Origin: an uncultured Fretibacterium sp.
Lineage (GTDB): Bacteria; Synergistota; Synergistia; Synergistales; Aminobacteriaceae
DNA: 64,000 nt
Assembly: GCF_963548695.1 (NCBI RefSeq)
Contig: NZ_CAUUWA010000004.1
Location: 3,540 to 67,539 of the forward strand
Direction: 5' to 3'
The notes under the pieces are model-generated. The model ran no database searches, was not told the origin of the DNA, and worked only from the letters and a program-made list of their open reading frames with translations. The position numbers and the translations under genes are program-made. Positions 9,784-17,565 of the stretch are shown one piece after another. Every line of letters begins with the position of its first letter. The stretch's first letter is position 1.

Positions 9784-11241
9784 TCAGAGCGTCCCGTTCT
9801 GCGCCCTGCTCAGAAGCTCCATCTTCATCCGATAGTAGGCCGGGCTCATGTCGAGATAATGCCTGTGCGGGTTCTCGAAGCGCTGCTCCTCCGGCCATAT
9901 CTCCGTCTCGAGCTGACGTTTTACGTAGGCCCGGATCTCCTCCAGCGGGGGGGAGGGTTTCACCCTCCTTCCGTCCTCCATGACCAGCTCATGCATCCTT
10001 CGGGCCGTACAGCCGGAGTAGACGAAGGTCCTCCACGGCCTCTGCGGATTGACGTAAGGATAATCCCCGCTGAAGTCGGGAGTCTCCTCCGCCAAGGTGA
10101 TCAGGTCGGAGACGGCGTGGCCTTGGCCGTCATAGACGCGCCACACCTGTTTCTTCCCGGGGTTGGTTATCTTTTCGAAAGTCTCAGAGACCTTTATCTT
10201 GGGGTAGCAGGCCTTGCCCTTGTTCACGGCCACCAGCTTATAGACCGCCCCAAAGACGGGATCGCTCCGCGCCGTAATCAACCGCTCCCCGACGCCGAAG
10301 GCGTCGATGCAGCCCCCCTGCTCCAGTATGGAGCGGATAGTGAACTCGTCCAAGCTACTGGAAGCGACGATCTTGCAATCCGTCAGACCGGCCTCGTCCA
10401 GCATCCTGCGGGCGGCCTTCGAGAGGTAGGCCAGGTCGCCGGAATCCAGACGGATGCCCTTCAAACGCTTTCCCATGGGGATGAGGACCTCCCGGGCGAC
10501 CCGGATCGCGTTGGGGATGCCCGACTTGAAGACGTCGTAGGTGTCCACGAGCAGGACCGAGTTGTCCGGATAGAGCTCCGCAAACTGCTTGAACGCAGTG
10601 TACTCGTCGTCGTGATACATGACCCAGCTGTGGGCCATCGTCCCGCTGACGGGGATGCCGAATATCTGTCCCGCCAGCAGCGTGGCGGTGCTGGCGGCCC
10701 CGCCGATGTACGCCGCCCTGGCGCCGTAGACGGCGGCATCCACGTTATGGGCGCGTCTTGCGCCGAAGTCCGCCACGGCCCGCCCCTGCGCGGCCTGCAC
10801 GATCCGGTGGGTCTTCGTGGCGATCAGGGACTGATGGTTTATCTGGTTCAGGATAGCCGTCTCCACCAGCTGCGCGTCGATCAGCGACGCGCACACCGTG
10901 AGGATCGGCTCGTTGGGGTACATGACGCTGCCCTCCGGCATGGCCGTCACGGTTCCGCGGAAGCGGTAATCCTCCAGCCATTCCAAGAACCTCTCCTCGT
11001 AGATATCGAGCGAGCGCAGGTAATCGATGTCCGCCCTTTCGAAATGAATATTCTCCAGGTAATCGAGCACCTGCTCCAGGCCCGCGAAGATGGCGAAGCC
11101 GCCCCCATCGGGGTTCCTCCGGTAGAACACGTCAAACGTAGCCGGTCCGTCGGCGCTCCCGCCGCCGAAGTACCCGTTGGCCATGGTCATCTCGTACAGG
11201 TCCATCATCATGGAGATATTGCGCGGTTCAAACTGCGTCAT
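9784..11241 (-). CDS. pncB: Nicotinate phosphoribosyltransferase
   Basis: Makes nicotinate mononucleotide from nicotinate, PRPP and ATP in the NAD salvage pathway; cytoplasmic. About 485 residues from the preferred start MTQFEPRN, which has GGGGGTGA upstream. The frame is open to 11274, but those starts lack a ribosome site. Visible family features: DLYEMTMANGYF at the N-terminus, the PEGSVMYPNEP segment, THRIVQAA, and SGTMAHSW, whose H204 corresponds to the histidine phosphorylated in the family. VDTYDVFKSG and LDSGDLAYLS, which bind the ribose-phosphate, follow. Convergent with the surface operon. Confidence 0.93.
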   Translation of the reverse strand: MTQFEPRNISMMMDLYEMTMANGYFGGGSADGPATFDVFYRRNPDGGGFAIFAGLEQVLDYLENIHFERADIDYLRSLDIYEERFLEWLEDYRFRGTVTAMPEGSVMYPNEPILTVCASLIDAQLVETAILNQINHQSLIATKTHRIVQAAQGRAVADFGARRAHNVDAAVYGARAAYIGGAASTATLLAGQIFGIPVSGTMAHSWVMYHDDEYTAFKQFAELYPDNSVLLVDTYDVFKSGIPNAIRVAREVLIPMGKRLKGIRLDSGDLAYLSKAARRMLDEAGLTDCKIVASSSLDEFTIRSILEQGGCIDAFGVGERLITARSDPVFGAVYKLVAVNKGKACYPKIKVSETFEKITNPGKKQVWRVYDGQGHAVSDLITLAEETPDFSGDYPYVNPQRPWRTFVYSGCTARRMHELVMEDGRRVKPSPPLEEIRAYVKRQLETEIWPEEQRFENPHRHYLDMSPAYYRMKMELLSRAQNGTL

Positions 11242-11320
11242 GGGCTTCACCCCCATTTTGTTCTGCCCAACCACGGTCCGCCTTGCGTTTCCCCGGCGCC
11301 TTCCCGGGGGACGACCAGGG

Positions 11321-11797
11321 TCAGGCGGACAGTTGTTCCTGCCCCTTCGGGAGCCCCGGATGCGGAGAGGGACGCTCTCTTTTATCGAGCTTCAAAAACA
11401 CCGCGTCCAGTGTCGTACCGGAGAGATAGTCCAAAAAACGTCGCGCCGAGTTCTCCAAGACGCTATCGAAGATGCAGTCCCGGAAAGGGCACTGCGCGCA
11501 GCACGAGCACAGCGCCGCCGAAGGATCGGGGACGCCGTCGATCGCCTTATAGATCGCCATGAGCGATATCCGGGAGGGCGCGAGCTTCAGTTCGAAACCG
11601 CCCCCCACCCCCCGCACGGAGCGTACCAGCCCCGCGCGGGCCAGCCTCTGAAAGACCTTCGTCAGATGAGCCTCGGAGACCCCCAGGGTCTGGGCCATGT
11701 CCCGGGCGTTGAGTCGGCGTCCCGACGCGGCCAGAAGGCCCATGCCGTGCACGCCGAGCGAGACGGCCTCCGATATGGCGATAACGCTGCCCAGCAC
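11321..11797 (-). CDS. Rrf2-family transcriptional regulator with candidate Fe-S cysteines
   Basis: A 158-residue winged-helix regulator of the Rrf2 family (IscR/NsrR/CymR relatives). The N-terminal helix-turn-helix contains SEAHLTKVFQRLARAGLV, and the wing SVRGVGGGFEL. The cluster-binding region carries CSCCAQCPFRDC, with more cysteines than the three usually used for an iron-sulfur cluster, so it probably senses redox, NO or Fe-S status. Start is GTG 11797 with GGGAGGC upstream. Its stop lies about 80 bp from pncB and in the same direction, so it might read through to pncB. Targets are not visible. Confidence 0.88.
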   Translation of the reverse strand: MLGSVIAISEAVSLGVHGMGLLAASGRRLNARDMAQTLGVSEAHLTKVFQRLARAGLVRSVRGVGGGFELKLAPSRISLMAIYKAIDGVPDPSAALCSCCAQCPFRDCIFDSVLENSARRFLDYLSGTTLDAVFLKLDKRERPSPHPGLPKGQEQLSA

Positions 11798-12130
11798 AAA
11801 AACGCCTCCCGTTCGAAGATCGCCCCGAAACTACAGCCTATTCACTATTTCGGAGTCGGTTTACCTCTACCGCATCCTATCATAGCACAGAGCGTTCCCA
11901 GAGGTCACCGCAAACTTCCCCCAGGCATGGCACGGGGGGACGCGCACGCCCGCCAAAAATCGACATGGGAGCTTCGTCAGATCCAGTATAGCAAAAGCCA
12001 GGACCATTACGGCAGAGGTTATCACTTGGAAAGCCAGGGGCGTGTTCCCAAAATCGCAGGAAAGGGCTTTTTTTATCCCCTCTCGCCCCCTACTGTTGCA
12101 GTTGACTTGACAATCTAGCAGACTAAAAAA
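11798..12130. other. Intergenic region upstream of the Rrf2 gene
   Basis: About 330 bases with no gene, RNA or repeat that I can support. It is relatively AT-rich and holds only the weak promoter candidate for the Rrf2 gene (11879-11908). Short open frames have no ribosome site and no recognisable product. Confidence 0.5.
11879..11908 (-). promoter_or_regulatory. Candidate promoter of the Rrf2 regulator
   Basis: On the minus strand, GTGACC (11908-11903) and TATGAT (11884-11879) are separated by 18 bases, about 80 bases upstream of the GTG start. The -10 is good and the -35 weak. Prediction by eye only. Confidence 0.35.
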
Positions 12131-12133
12131 ACA

Positions 12134-12156
12134 AGAGGCCCCGAGCCGGGGCCTCT
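12134..12156 (-). terminator. Terminator of the threonine operon
   Basis: Perfect 9-bp stem AGAGGCCCC (12134-12142) and GGGGCCTCT (12148-12156) with a 5-base loop. On the minus strand it is followed by TGTTTTTTTA. It sits 40 bases past the stop of the ACT-domain gene. Confidence 0.88.
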
Positions 12157-12195
12157 CATCCGTTCTGTGCGTTTTGAGGGTTGTTCTGCGGCCTT

Positions 12196-12678
12196 CTAAA
12201 GGATGGCCTCGACGTCGAAGGCCCTCTGCAGCGCCGCGACGGCCCGCTCCACGGCGGTCGCATCGACGACGCAGGTGACCGCGAAGGCGCTCGACGTGAT
12301 CATCTCGATGTTCACGTTCACGGACGCCAGGGTGGCGAACATCCTGGCCGTGACCTCCGGGGTCGAGGAGAGCTCCTGTCCCTGGATGGAGAGGCTGGCC
12401 ACCTCCGTGTTGAAGGAGACCCCCTGGGCCTTGATCGCCTCGGCGGCCGTCCGGCAGACGGGGATGGCGTCGTCCAGACGGTCCTTGCGGATCAGAAAGG
12501 TCATGTCCGTCATCCCGCCGCGCATGTTGTTCTGGACGATCATCTCCACGCCCACGTTCCTCTCGGCCAGGGCAGAGAATACTCTGGCCGCGACCCCCGG
12601 CAGGTCGGGGACGCCCAGTAGGATGATGCGCGCGCAGCCACGGTCGAGCCGGATGCTCTCGATAATTGAATTCGTCAT
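12196..12678 (-). CDS. Stand-alone ACT-domain protein resembling the aspartokinase regulatory subunit
   Basis: 160 residues with two ACT domains and no kinase domain. The first (VPDLPGVAARVFSALAE, then EMIVQNN and DMTFLI) and second (TPEVTARMFATLASVNVNIEMIT) match the C-terminal allosteric part of aspartate kinase, which binds threonine or lysine. It is the last gene of the thrC-thrB operon and is followed by a terminator. It may therefore act as a threonine sensor or a detached aspartokinase beta-type subunit; this is inference. ATG 12678 is preferred (AGGTGAG seven bases upstream); the frame stays open to 12735. An ACT-only homologue of another regulator cannot be excluded. Confidence 0.85.
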   Translation of the reverse strand: MTNSIIESIRLDRGCARIILLGVPDLPGVAARVFSALAERNVGVEMIVQNNMRGGMTDMTFLIRKDRLDDAIPVCRTAAEAIKAQGVSFNTEVASLSIQGQELSSTPEVTARMFATLASVNVNIEMITSSAFAVTCVVDATAVERAVAALQRAFDVEAIL

Positions 12679-12771
12679 GGGTCTCTCACCTCGTTTTTTT
12701 TCTTCGGTTCCGGCACCCCGGCTCCCCCATGCCACCTGGCGAGGCGGGAAGGAAAAGCCGGGAAAAGGGCC

Positions 12772-13710
12772 TCAAAGGCGGTTCTCGATTGCTGTCCCGA
12801 CGGACGAGCCCCGCAGGACGAAGAACTGGGAGGGCACGTCGTGCTCGGAGAAGGTGCGGCACATCGCGGAGGCGACCGTGCCGGGCGCGCCCCGGACCAG
12901 CGCGACCATCGTGGGGCCGGAGCCGCTGATGGCGACGGCGACGCAGCCGGGAAGGCCGCGGATATGGTCCAGGATGTCCCTGCCGCCGGGAAAGAGGGAG
13001 CTTCGGTAGGGCTGGTGCAGGCGGTCGTCCATGCCCCAGGAAAGAAGGTCCCAACGCCCTGTCGCCCAGGCGGCGCAGAGCAGGGAGGCGCGTCCCAGGT
13101 TGAACACGGCGTCCCCAAATCGGACGAGCTCGGGCAGCACCTGCCGGGCGTCGTGGGTGCGGACCCGCACGTCCGGGACCGCCGCGACCACGTGCATGTC
13201 GTCGGGAAGGGGCGGCAGCTTCACGTAGCGCAGGTTCTCCCCATCCCAGCAGCAGACCGTCATACCCCCGAGGCAGCAGGGGACCACGTTGTCGGGGTGC
13301 CCCTCGATGAGCGTCATAACGCGCAGGAGCTCCGCCTCATTCGTCCGTCGTCCGGACACGGTGTCGGCCAAGAGCACGCCCGCCACGACGGCGGTGGAGG
13401 AGCTGCCCAGGCCCCGGCAGAGCGGGATGACGTTATGGCACTCCAGGGCCAGGCCCCGAGGGGGGACGCCCCATTCCGTACAGGCTCGAAGGTAGCTCTC
13501 CACCACCATGTTGGAGCCGGCGTCGGACAGCTCGTAAGCGCCCTCCCCGATGACGTCGCAGGTGAAGCGTCCCTCCGGCAGCAGCTCGCGGACGTTGAAG
13601 ACGTTGTAGAGGGAGAGCGCCATGCCCAGCGTGTCGAAACCGGAGCCCAGGTTGGCGCTCGTCGCGGGGACGCGCAGGGAGAGAAGCGGTTCTTTTCCCC
13701 GATCCATCAT
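12772..13710 (-). CDS. thrB: Homoserine kinase
   Basis: ATP:homoserine phosphotransferase, the step before threonine synthase; cytoplasmic. The 312-residue GHMP-kinase fold shows the N-terminal PATSANLGSGFDTLG motif, the phosphate loop PLCRGLGSSSTAVV and the C-terminal ISGSGPTMVAL. Length is normal for the family. It overlaps the upstream thrC by four bases (ATGA), so the two are translationally coupled. The ACT-domain gene follows after ~90 bases. GHMP enzymes resemble each other, but the neighbouring thrC makes homoserine the clear substrate. Confidence 0.93.
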   Translation of the reverse strand: MMDRGKEPLLSLRVPATSANLGSGFDTLGMALSLYNVFNVRELLPEGRFTCDVIGEGAYELSDAGSNMVVESYLRACTEWGVPPRGLALECHNVIPLCRGLGSSSTAVVAGVLLADTVSGRRTNEAELLRVMTLIEGHPDNVVPCCLGGMTVCCWDGENLRYVKLPPLPDDMHVVAAVPDVRVRTHDARQVLPELVRFGDAVFNLGRASLLCAAWATGRWDLLSWGMDDRLHQPYRSSLFPGGRDILDHIRGLPGCVAVAISGSGPTMVALVRGAPGTVASAMCRTFSEHDVPSQFFVLRGSSVGTAIENRL

Positions 13711-14762
13711 GATCCGGAGGCGTCAGCGCTCAGGACGCCCATCAGCTCCTCCAGCGAGTCGCCGATCTCGATGGGCCGGCCCGTCTGGGACAGCGCGGTG
13801 TCGGGGTCCTTCAGGCCGTTGCCCGTCAGCACCATGACCGCCGTGATACCCGCCGGAAGACGGTCCGCACGCTTTAGGGCGAGAAGCCCGGCGAGGGGCG
13901 CGCAGGACGCGGGCTCGGCGAAGACGCCACCCTCGGATGCCAGAATCCTCTGAGCCTCCAGGATCTCCTCGTCGGAGACCGCGTAGAACGCGCCGCCGGA
14001 CTCCGAGACCGCCGCGCGGGCAAGGGAGGCGCTGACGGGGTTGCCGATGCGTATGGCCGTGGCGACCGTCTCGGGATCCGGGCAGGGGAGCCCCGTGACG
14101 AGCGGAGCGGCGCCCGCGGCCTGGAAACCCATCATACGGGGGGCCCTGGAGATTCGGCCCAACCTGACGTACTCCCCGTACCCCGCCCAATAGGCGCTGA
14201 TGTTCCCCGCGTTCCCCACGGGAATGGAGTGCCAGTCCGGCGCTCCTCCCAGGGTCTCGCAGATCTCCCACGCGCCGGTGCGCTGGCCGATGAGGCGGTA
14301 GGGGTTGACGGAGTTCACCATCGCGCAGCCGCTTTTGTCCGCGGCCGTGCGGGCCAGTTCCAGTGCGCGGTCGAAGTTGCCGCGCACGGCGATGACCCTG
14401 GCCCCGTACATCAATGCCTGGGCCAGCTTGCCCAGGGCGACCTTGCCCGCCGGGAGCAGGACGAAGCAGGGGATGCCGACGGAGGCCGCGTAGGCCGCCG
14501 CCGAGGCGGAGGTGTTGCCCGTCGAGGCACAGATGAGGGCGCGCTTGCCCTCCTCCAGGGCCTTGGCGACGGCCAGAACCATCCCCCTGTCCTTGAAGGA
14601 GCCCGAGGGGTTGCAGCCCTCGAACTTGCCGTAAAGCGTGATGCCGAGCTTTTCGCCGATGCGCGGCAGGGCGATGAGCGGCGTAGAGCCCTCCTCCAGG
14701 TTGACGGGCGGCGTTGCCGGCGTCACCGGAAGCAGGGCGGCGTAACGAGCCAGAATACCCAA
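13707..14762 (-). CDS. thrC: Threonine synthase
   Basis: PLP enzyme that converts O-phosphohomoserine to threonine. 351 residues, the short bacterial class without an N-terminal extension. The PLP lysine is K57 in SGSFKDRGM. The phosphate-binding STGNTSASAAAYA and the PVGNAGNISA glycine loop are present. The start is TTG 14762, six bases after GGAGGG. It heads the minus-strand operon thrC-thrB-ACT, with a good sigma-70-type promoter about 80-105 bases upstream. No hom or lysC is present nearby. Confidence 0.93.
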   Translation of the reverse strand: MGILARYAALLPVTPATPPVNLEEGSTPLIALPRIGEKLGITLYGKFEGCNPSGSFKDRGMVLAVAKALEEGKRALICASTGNTSASAAAYAASVGIPCFVLLPAGKVALGKLAQALMYGARVIAVRGNFDRALELARTAADKSGCAMVNSVNPYRLIGQRTGAWEICETLGGAPDWHSIPVGNAGNISAYWAGYGEYVRLGRISRAPRMMGFQAAGAAPLVTGLPCPDPETVATAIRIGNPVSASLARAAVSESGGAFYAVSDEEILEAQRILASEGGVFAEPASCAPLAGLLALKRADRLPAGITAVMVLTGNGLKDPDTALSQTGRPIEIGDSLEELMGVLSADASGS

Positions 14763-14839
14763 TACGATCCCTCCATCTCTTGAAGCATCCCTTGAACGCG
14801 GCCTTTCGCGAAGGACCGCGCCTTTTTCACGATTACCCG

Positions 14840-14868
14840 GTTATACACTGCGCCGGGTGGGATGTCAA
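14840..14868 (-). promoter_or_regulatory. Promoter of the thrC-thrB-ACT operon
   Basis: Minus-strand TTGACA (14868-14863), 17-base spacer, TATAAC (14845-14840). A GC-rich hairpin (GCGGTCCTT and AAAGGCCGC with a short loop) lies in the leader before the TTG start and could act in attenuation. The promoter match is strong; the leader role is speculative. Confidence 0.7.
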
Positions 14869-14910
14869 GGCCGGTGTCGCGCCTCGGGGGGCCGTGTTCC
14901 GTTCGAGCGC

Positions 14911-15972
14911 CTATTCGCCCTCGTCCGGGGCGTCGGGGCGCAGGATGCGCACGGTCTCCTCCTGGAACCAGTCGTAGAGCGTGCGCTTCTGTTCCCTCTG
15001 CTCCCTCAGACGCTCGATGCTCGTGCCGACGATGTAGAGCGGATTGGCGGGGTCGATCAGGTCGTGTCCCCAGGCGCGCAGCGTCACCGTGAGGGAGGCC
15101 AGCTGCGCCTCCGTGTCCGTCGCCAGGGCCAGCAGCACCCAGTCCTCCTGCTCCTCCCTGTCGATGTCGAACCACCCGGGCACGTAGATGCGGCGCTGCT
15201 CCATCAGAAAGATGTGGAGGCGCCCGATCAGGGGCAGCAGGTCCTCCGCCCGGCCGCGGACCTTTTGGGCGAAGAGCCGGTCGGCGTTGAGGAACTTGAA
15301 GCGGTCGGTCGGCAGGGGGTCGAGTCCCTTGTAATGATTGAAGTCGTAACGGCTCCGCAGGACGAAGTCGAACGTCAGGGTACCGGTCGGGGCCCCGTTC
15401 TCCGAGGCCCAGCGGTCCAGCGCCTCCTGTCCCGGGGCGGGCAGGGGCCGCGCGGCGACGCCCCAGTGGGGAAACGCCTCTAGGAAGGATTTTACGACGG
15501 GGGTCTCAGGCCACAGGGCGCGGACGCGCCCGTCCGAGAGCGCAAAATACTCGTCGTCGGGCAGGCAGGGGACCACCGGGAACGTCTCCCCGACCGACAC
15601 CTCCTTGATGCCCCAGTCGGTCATGAACGCGCGGTCCAGGAACTGCTCCAGACGGTTCCGCTCCAGCATCTCGCGAGCCCGGACCTCGTCGACCAGGACC
15701 TCGCCCGCCGAGCTCACGGGCACGCAGAGCTCCCGTGCGACTCGTTCTCGCGTCCGCACTCCCTGAGGCGTGAGCCCATAGCTCGCGGCGATCCTCATGA
15801 GGTCGCCCGAGTCCTCGAGCTCTCTCAGCGCGTGAGGGTCCTCGCCGGCAAGCGCCAGGGTCTCCTCGTCCCAACAGGGACGCTCGTGCGAAAAAAGAAG
15901 AAGAATACGTTCCAGAGTAGGACACCTCCAATCAATACACGGTTTGCATGAGATGCCAAGGAAGGGATACAT
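14911..15972 (-). CDS. Conserved-looking protein of unknown function
   Basis: An open frame of 353 codons with the GC bias of a real gene. The protein is soluble, acidic and without a signal peptide. It has an N-terminal helical part (about residues 30-110) and a mixed domain with FDFVLRSRYDFNHYKG and WFDIDREEQEDWVLLAL. I do not recognise the family. The start is uncertain. ATG 15972 lies inside the 15953-16002 hairpin and has no spaced ribosome site. A GGAGGTG motif instead points to CTG 15915 (reading LERILLLFSHERP), which would be an unusual start. It stands alone between the thr operon and the grd operon. Confidence 0.6.
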   Translation of the reverse strand: MYPFLGISCKPCIDWRCPTLERILLLFSHERPCWDEETLALAGEDPHALRELEDSGDLMRIAASYGLTPQGVRTRERVARELCVPVSSAGEVLVDEVRAREMLERNRLEQFLDRAFMTDWGIKEVSVGETFPVVPCLPDDEYFALSDGRVRALWPETPVVKSFLEAFPHWGVAARPLPAPGQEALDRWASENGAPTGTLTFDFVLRSRYDFNHYKGLDPLPTDRFKFLNADRLFAQKVRGRAEDLLPLIGRLHIFLMEQRRIYVPGWFDIDREEQEDWVLLALATDTEAQLASLTVTLRAWGHDLIDPANPLYIVGTSIERLREQREQKRTLYDWFQEETVRILRPDAPDEGE

Positions 15973-16002
15973 CCCCTTTCAGGATGCCCCCTTCCTTGGC
16001 AT
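15953..16002 (-). terminator. Hairpin downstream of the BCCT transporter
   Basis: Perfect 14-bp arms ATGCCAAGGAAGGG (15953-15966) and CCCTTCCTTGGCAT (15989-16002), 12 bases past the transporter stop on the minus strand. There is no clear T-run, so it may be a transcript-stabilising hairpin as much as a terminator. Confidence 0.65.
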
Positions 16003-16013
16003 TGAGCGGGCGG

Positions 16014-17543
16014 TTAAATCTCGCCTTTTCTCTCCTCGTCGCAGAGCCCCTTGTAAAGAGCGGTGCAGGAACAGAGCATAATCACCGCAAAGGGAGGTGC
16101 AGCGGTCAACGAGATGGTCTGGAGGTTCTGCAAGCCTCCCGTGATGAGCAGGACAACGGCCAGAGCACCCATCAGGATTCCCCAGATGGCGGTACGGGTC
16201 CTCGGCGGGTTGAGGATCCCCTGCGTGGAGTACATGCCCAGGACGAAGGTTCCGGAATCCGCCGAGGTCACAAAAAATGTGCTGATGAGGATCAGCATGA
16301 TGTAGGACATGATCGTCCCCAACGGATAATGTCTGTAGAGCTCGAACGCGCCGACGGAGACGTCTTTGATGATGTCGTTGGCGATCTTTACCCCCTGGAC
16401 CAGCTCGAGGTGCAGCGCGGACGTTCCGAAGATGGCGAACCACGTGAAGCTGCCGAGCGCAGGGATAAAGAGACAGCCCAGGATGAACTCACGGATGGTG
16501 CGGCCTCTGGAAACCCGGGCGATGAAGGAGCCGACGAAGGGCGCCCAGGCGATCCACCAGGCCCAATAGTAGAGGGTCCAGTTCTTCAGGTGCGCCTCAT
16601 AAGGACCCCCGTAGGGGGCCATCATGAAACTCTCGTTGCAGAGATTGGAGAAATAATCGCCGACCCCCGTCATCAGGGAATTCACGATCGGAAGGGAGGG
16701 ACCGACGACGAAGAGTCCCAGCATCAGCAGGAAGCAGAGGAAGATGTTGATATTGGAAAGGTTTTTGATTCCCCTTTCGAGGCCGAGGAGTGCCGATGTC
16801 ATGTAGCCGAGGGCCAAAAGGGCTATCAGGAGGATTTGAACGGACATGTTCTTGGGGACGCCGAACAGGGCGTTGAGGCCGCTGTTGAGCTGCAAGGTCC
16901 CCAGCCCCAGAGAGGTGGTAATGCCGGCGACGGTAGCGAAGATCGCAAAAATATCCACGCACTTGCCGAAGATTCCGCGGACCCGTTCCTCCCCTACGAG
17001 GGGGATAAAGATCGTGCTGATCAGGCCGGGAGCGTTACGGCGAAATTGGTAGTAGGCCAGCGGCATGGCGATGACCACATAGCCCGCCCAGGGGTGCAGA
17101 CCCCAGTGAAAGAAGCTGACCCGCATGGCGTCGCGCGCCGCCTGGACGGATCCAGGCTCCACACCGAAGGGGACGGAATAAAAATAGGTCAGCGGTTCCG
17201 CGGCGCCGTAGAAGACCAGCCCTACCCCCATGCCGGCCGAGAAAAGCATGGCAAACCACGAGAAGTTGGAGTATTCGGGCCTGGAGTCCTGGGGCCCCAG
17301 GCGAACTTTGGAGAAACGGCTGAAGCCGATAAAGATGCAGAAGAGGACGAAAATGTTCATGGACAGCATATAGCCCCAGCCAAAATACATCGTCAGGCTG
17401 CTGAACAGAACTTTTGCAAACGTCTCAAAGGATTGAGGCAGCAAAAACCCCCACAGGACAATCGCAAGGATAATGAACACGGAGACGGCATAAACGATAT
17501 TTTGATTGAGAAGCTCTGCGATGCCGCTTTTGCGCTGTTCCAT
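16014..17543 (-). CDS. BCCT-family betaine/carnitine/choline transporter
   Basis: A 509-residue inner-membrane transporter with about 12 transmembrane helices. Diagnostic segments are GMGVGLVFYGAAEP (about residues 104-117) and the family signature WTLYYWAWWIAWAPFVG followed by FIARVSRGRTIREF. The glycine-rich GMGVG motif is typical of glycine-betaine and carnitine carriers. It is the third gene of the grdI-grdH operon (22 bases after grdH), so importing betaine, or a related N-methylated amine, for the reductase is a well-supported inference. An osmoprotectant role is less likely here because there is no long regulatory C-terminal tail. Confidence 0.93.
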   Translation of the reverse strand: MEQRKSGIAELLNQNIVYAVSVFIILAIVLWGFLLPQSFETFAKVLFSSLTMYFGWGYMLSMNIFVLFCIFIGFSRFSKVRLGPQDSRPEYSNFSWFAMLFSAGMGVGLVFYGAAEPLTYFYSVPFGVEPGSVQAARDAMRVSFFHWGLHPWAGYVVIAMPLAYYQFRRNAPGLISTIFIPLVGEERVRGIFGKCVDIFAIFATVAGITTSLGLGTLQLNSGLNALFGVPKNMSVQILLIALLALGYMTSALLGLERGIKNLSNINIFLCFLLMLGLFVVGPSLPIVNSLMTGVGDYFSNLCNESFMMAPYGGPYEAHLKNWTLYYWAWWIAWAPFVGSFIARVSRGRTIREFILGCLFIPALGSFTWFAIFGTSALHLELVQGVKIANDIIKDVSVGAFELYRHYPLGTIMSYIMLILISTFFVTSADSGTFVLGMYSTQGILNPPRTRTAIWGILMGALAVVLLITGGLQNLQTISLTAAPPFAVIMLCSCTALYKGLCDEERKGEI

Positions 17544-17565
17544 AACAAGCCTCGCTTTCTATCGT

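Noticed and set aside
11830..11855. Rrf2 operator palindrome (GAAAC...ATTTC)
   Set aside because: Only the outer four bases pair; not enough to support a site.
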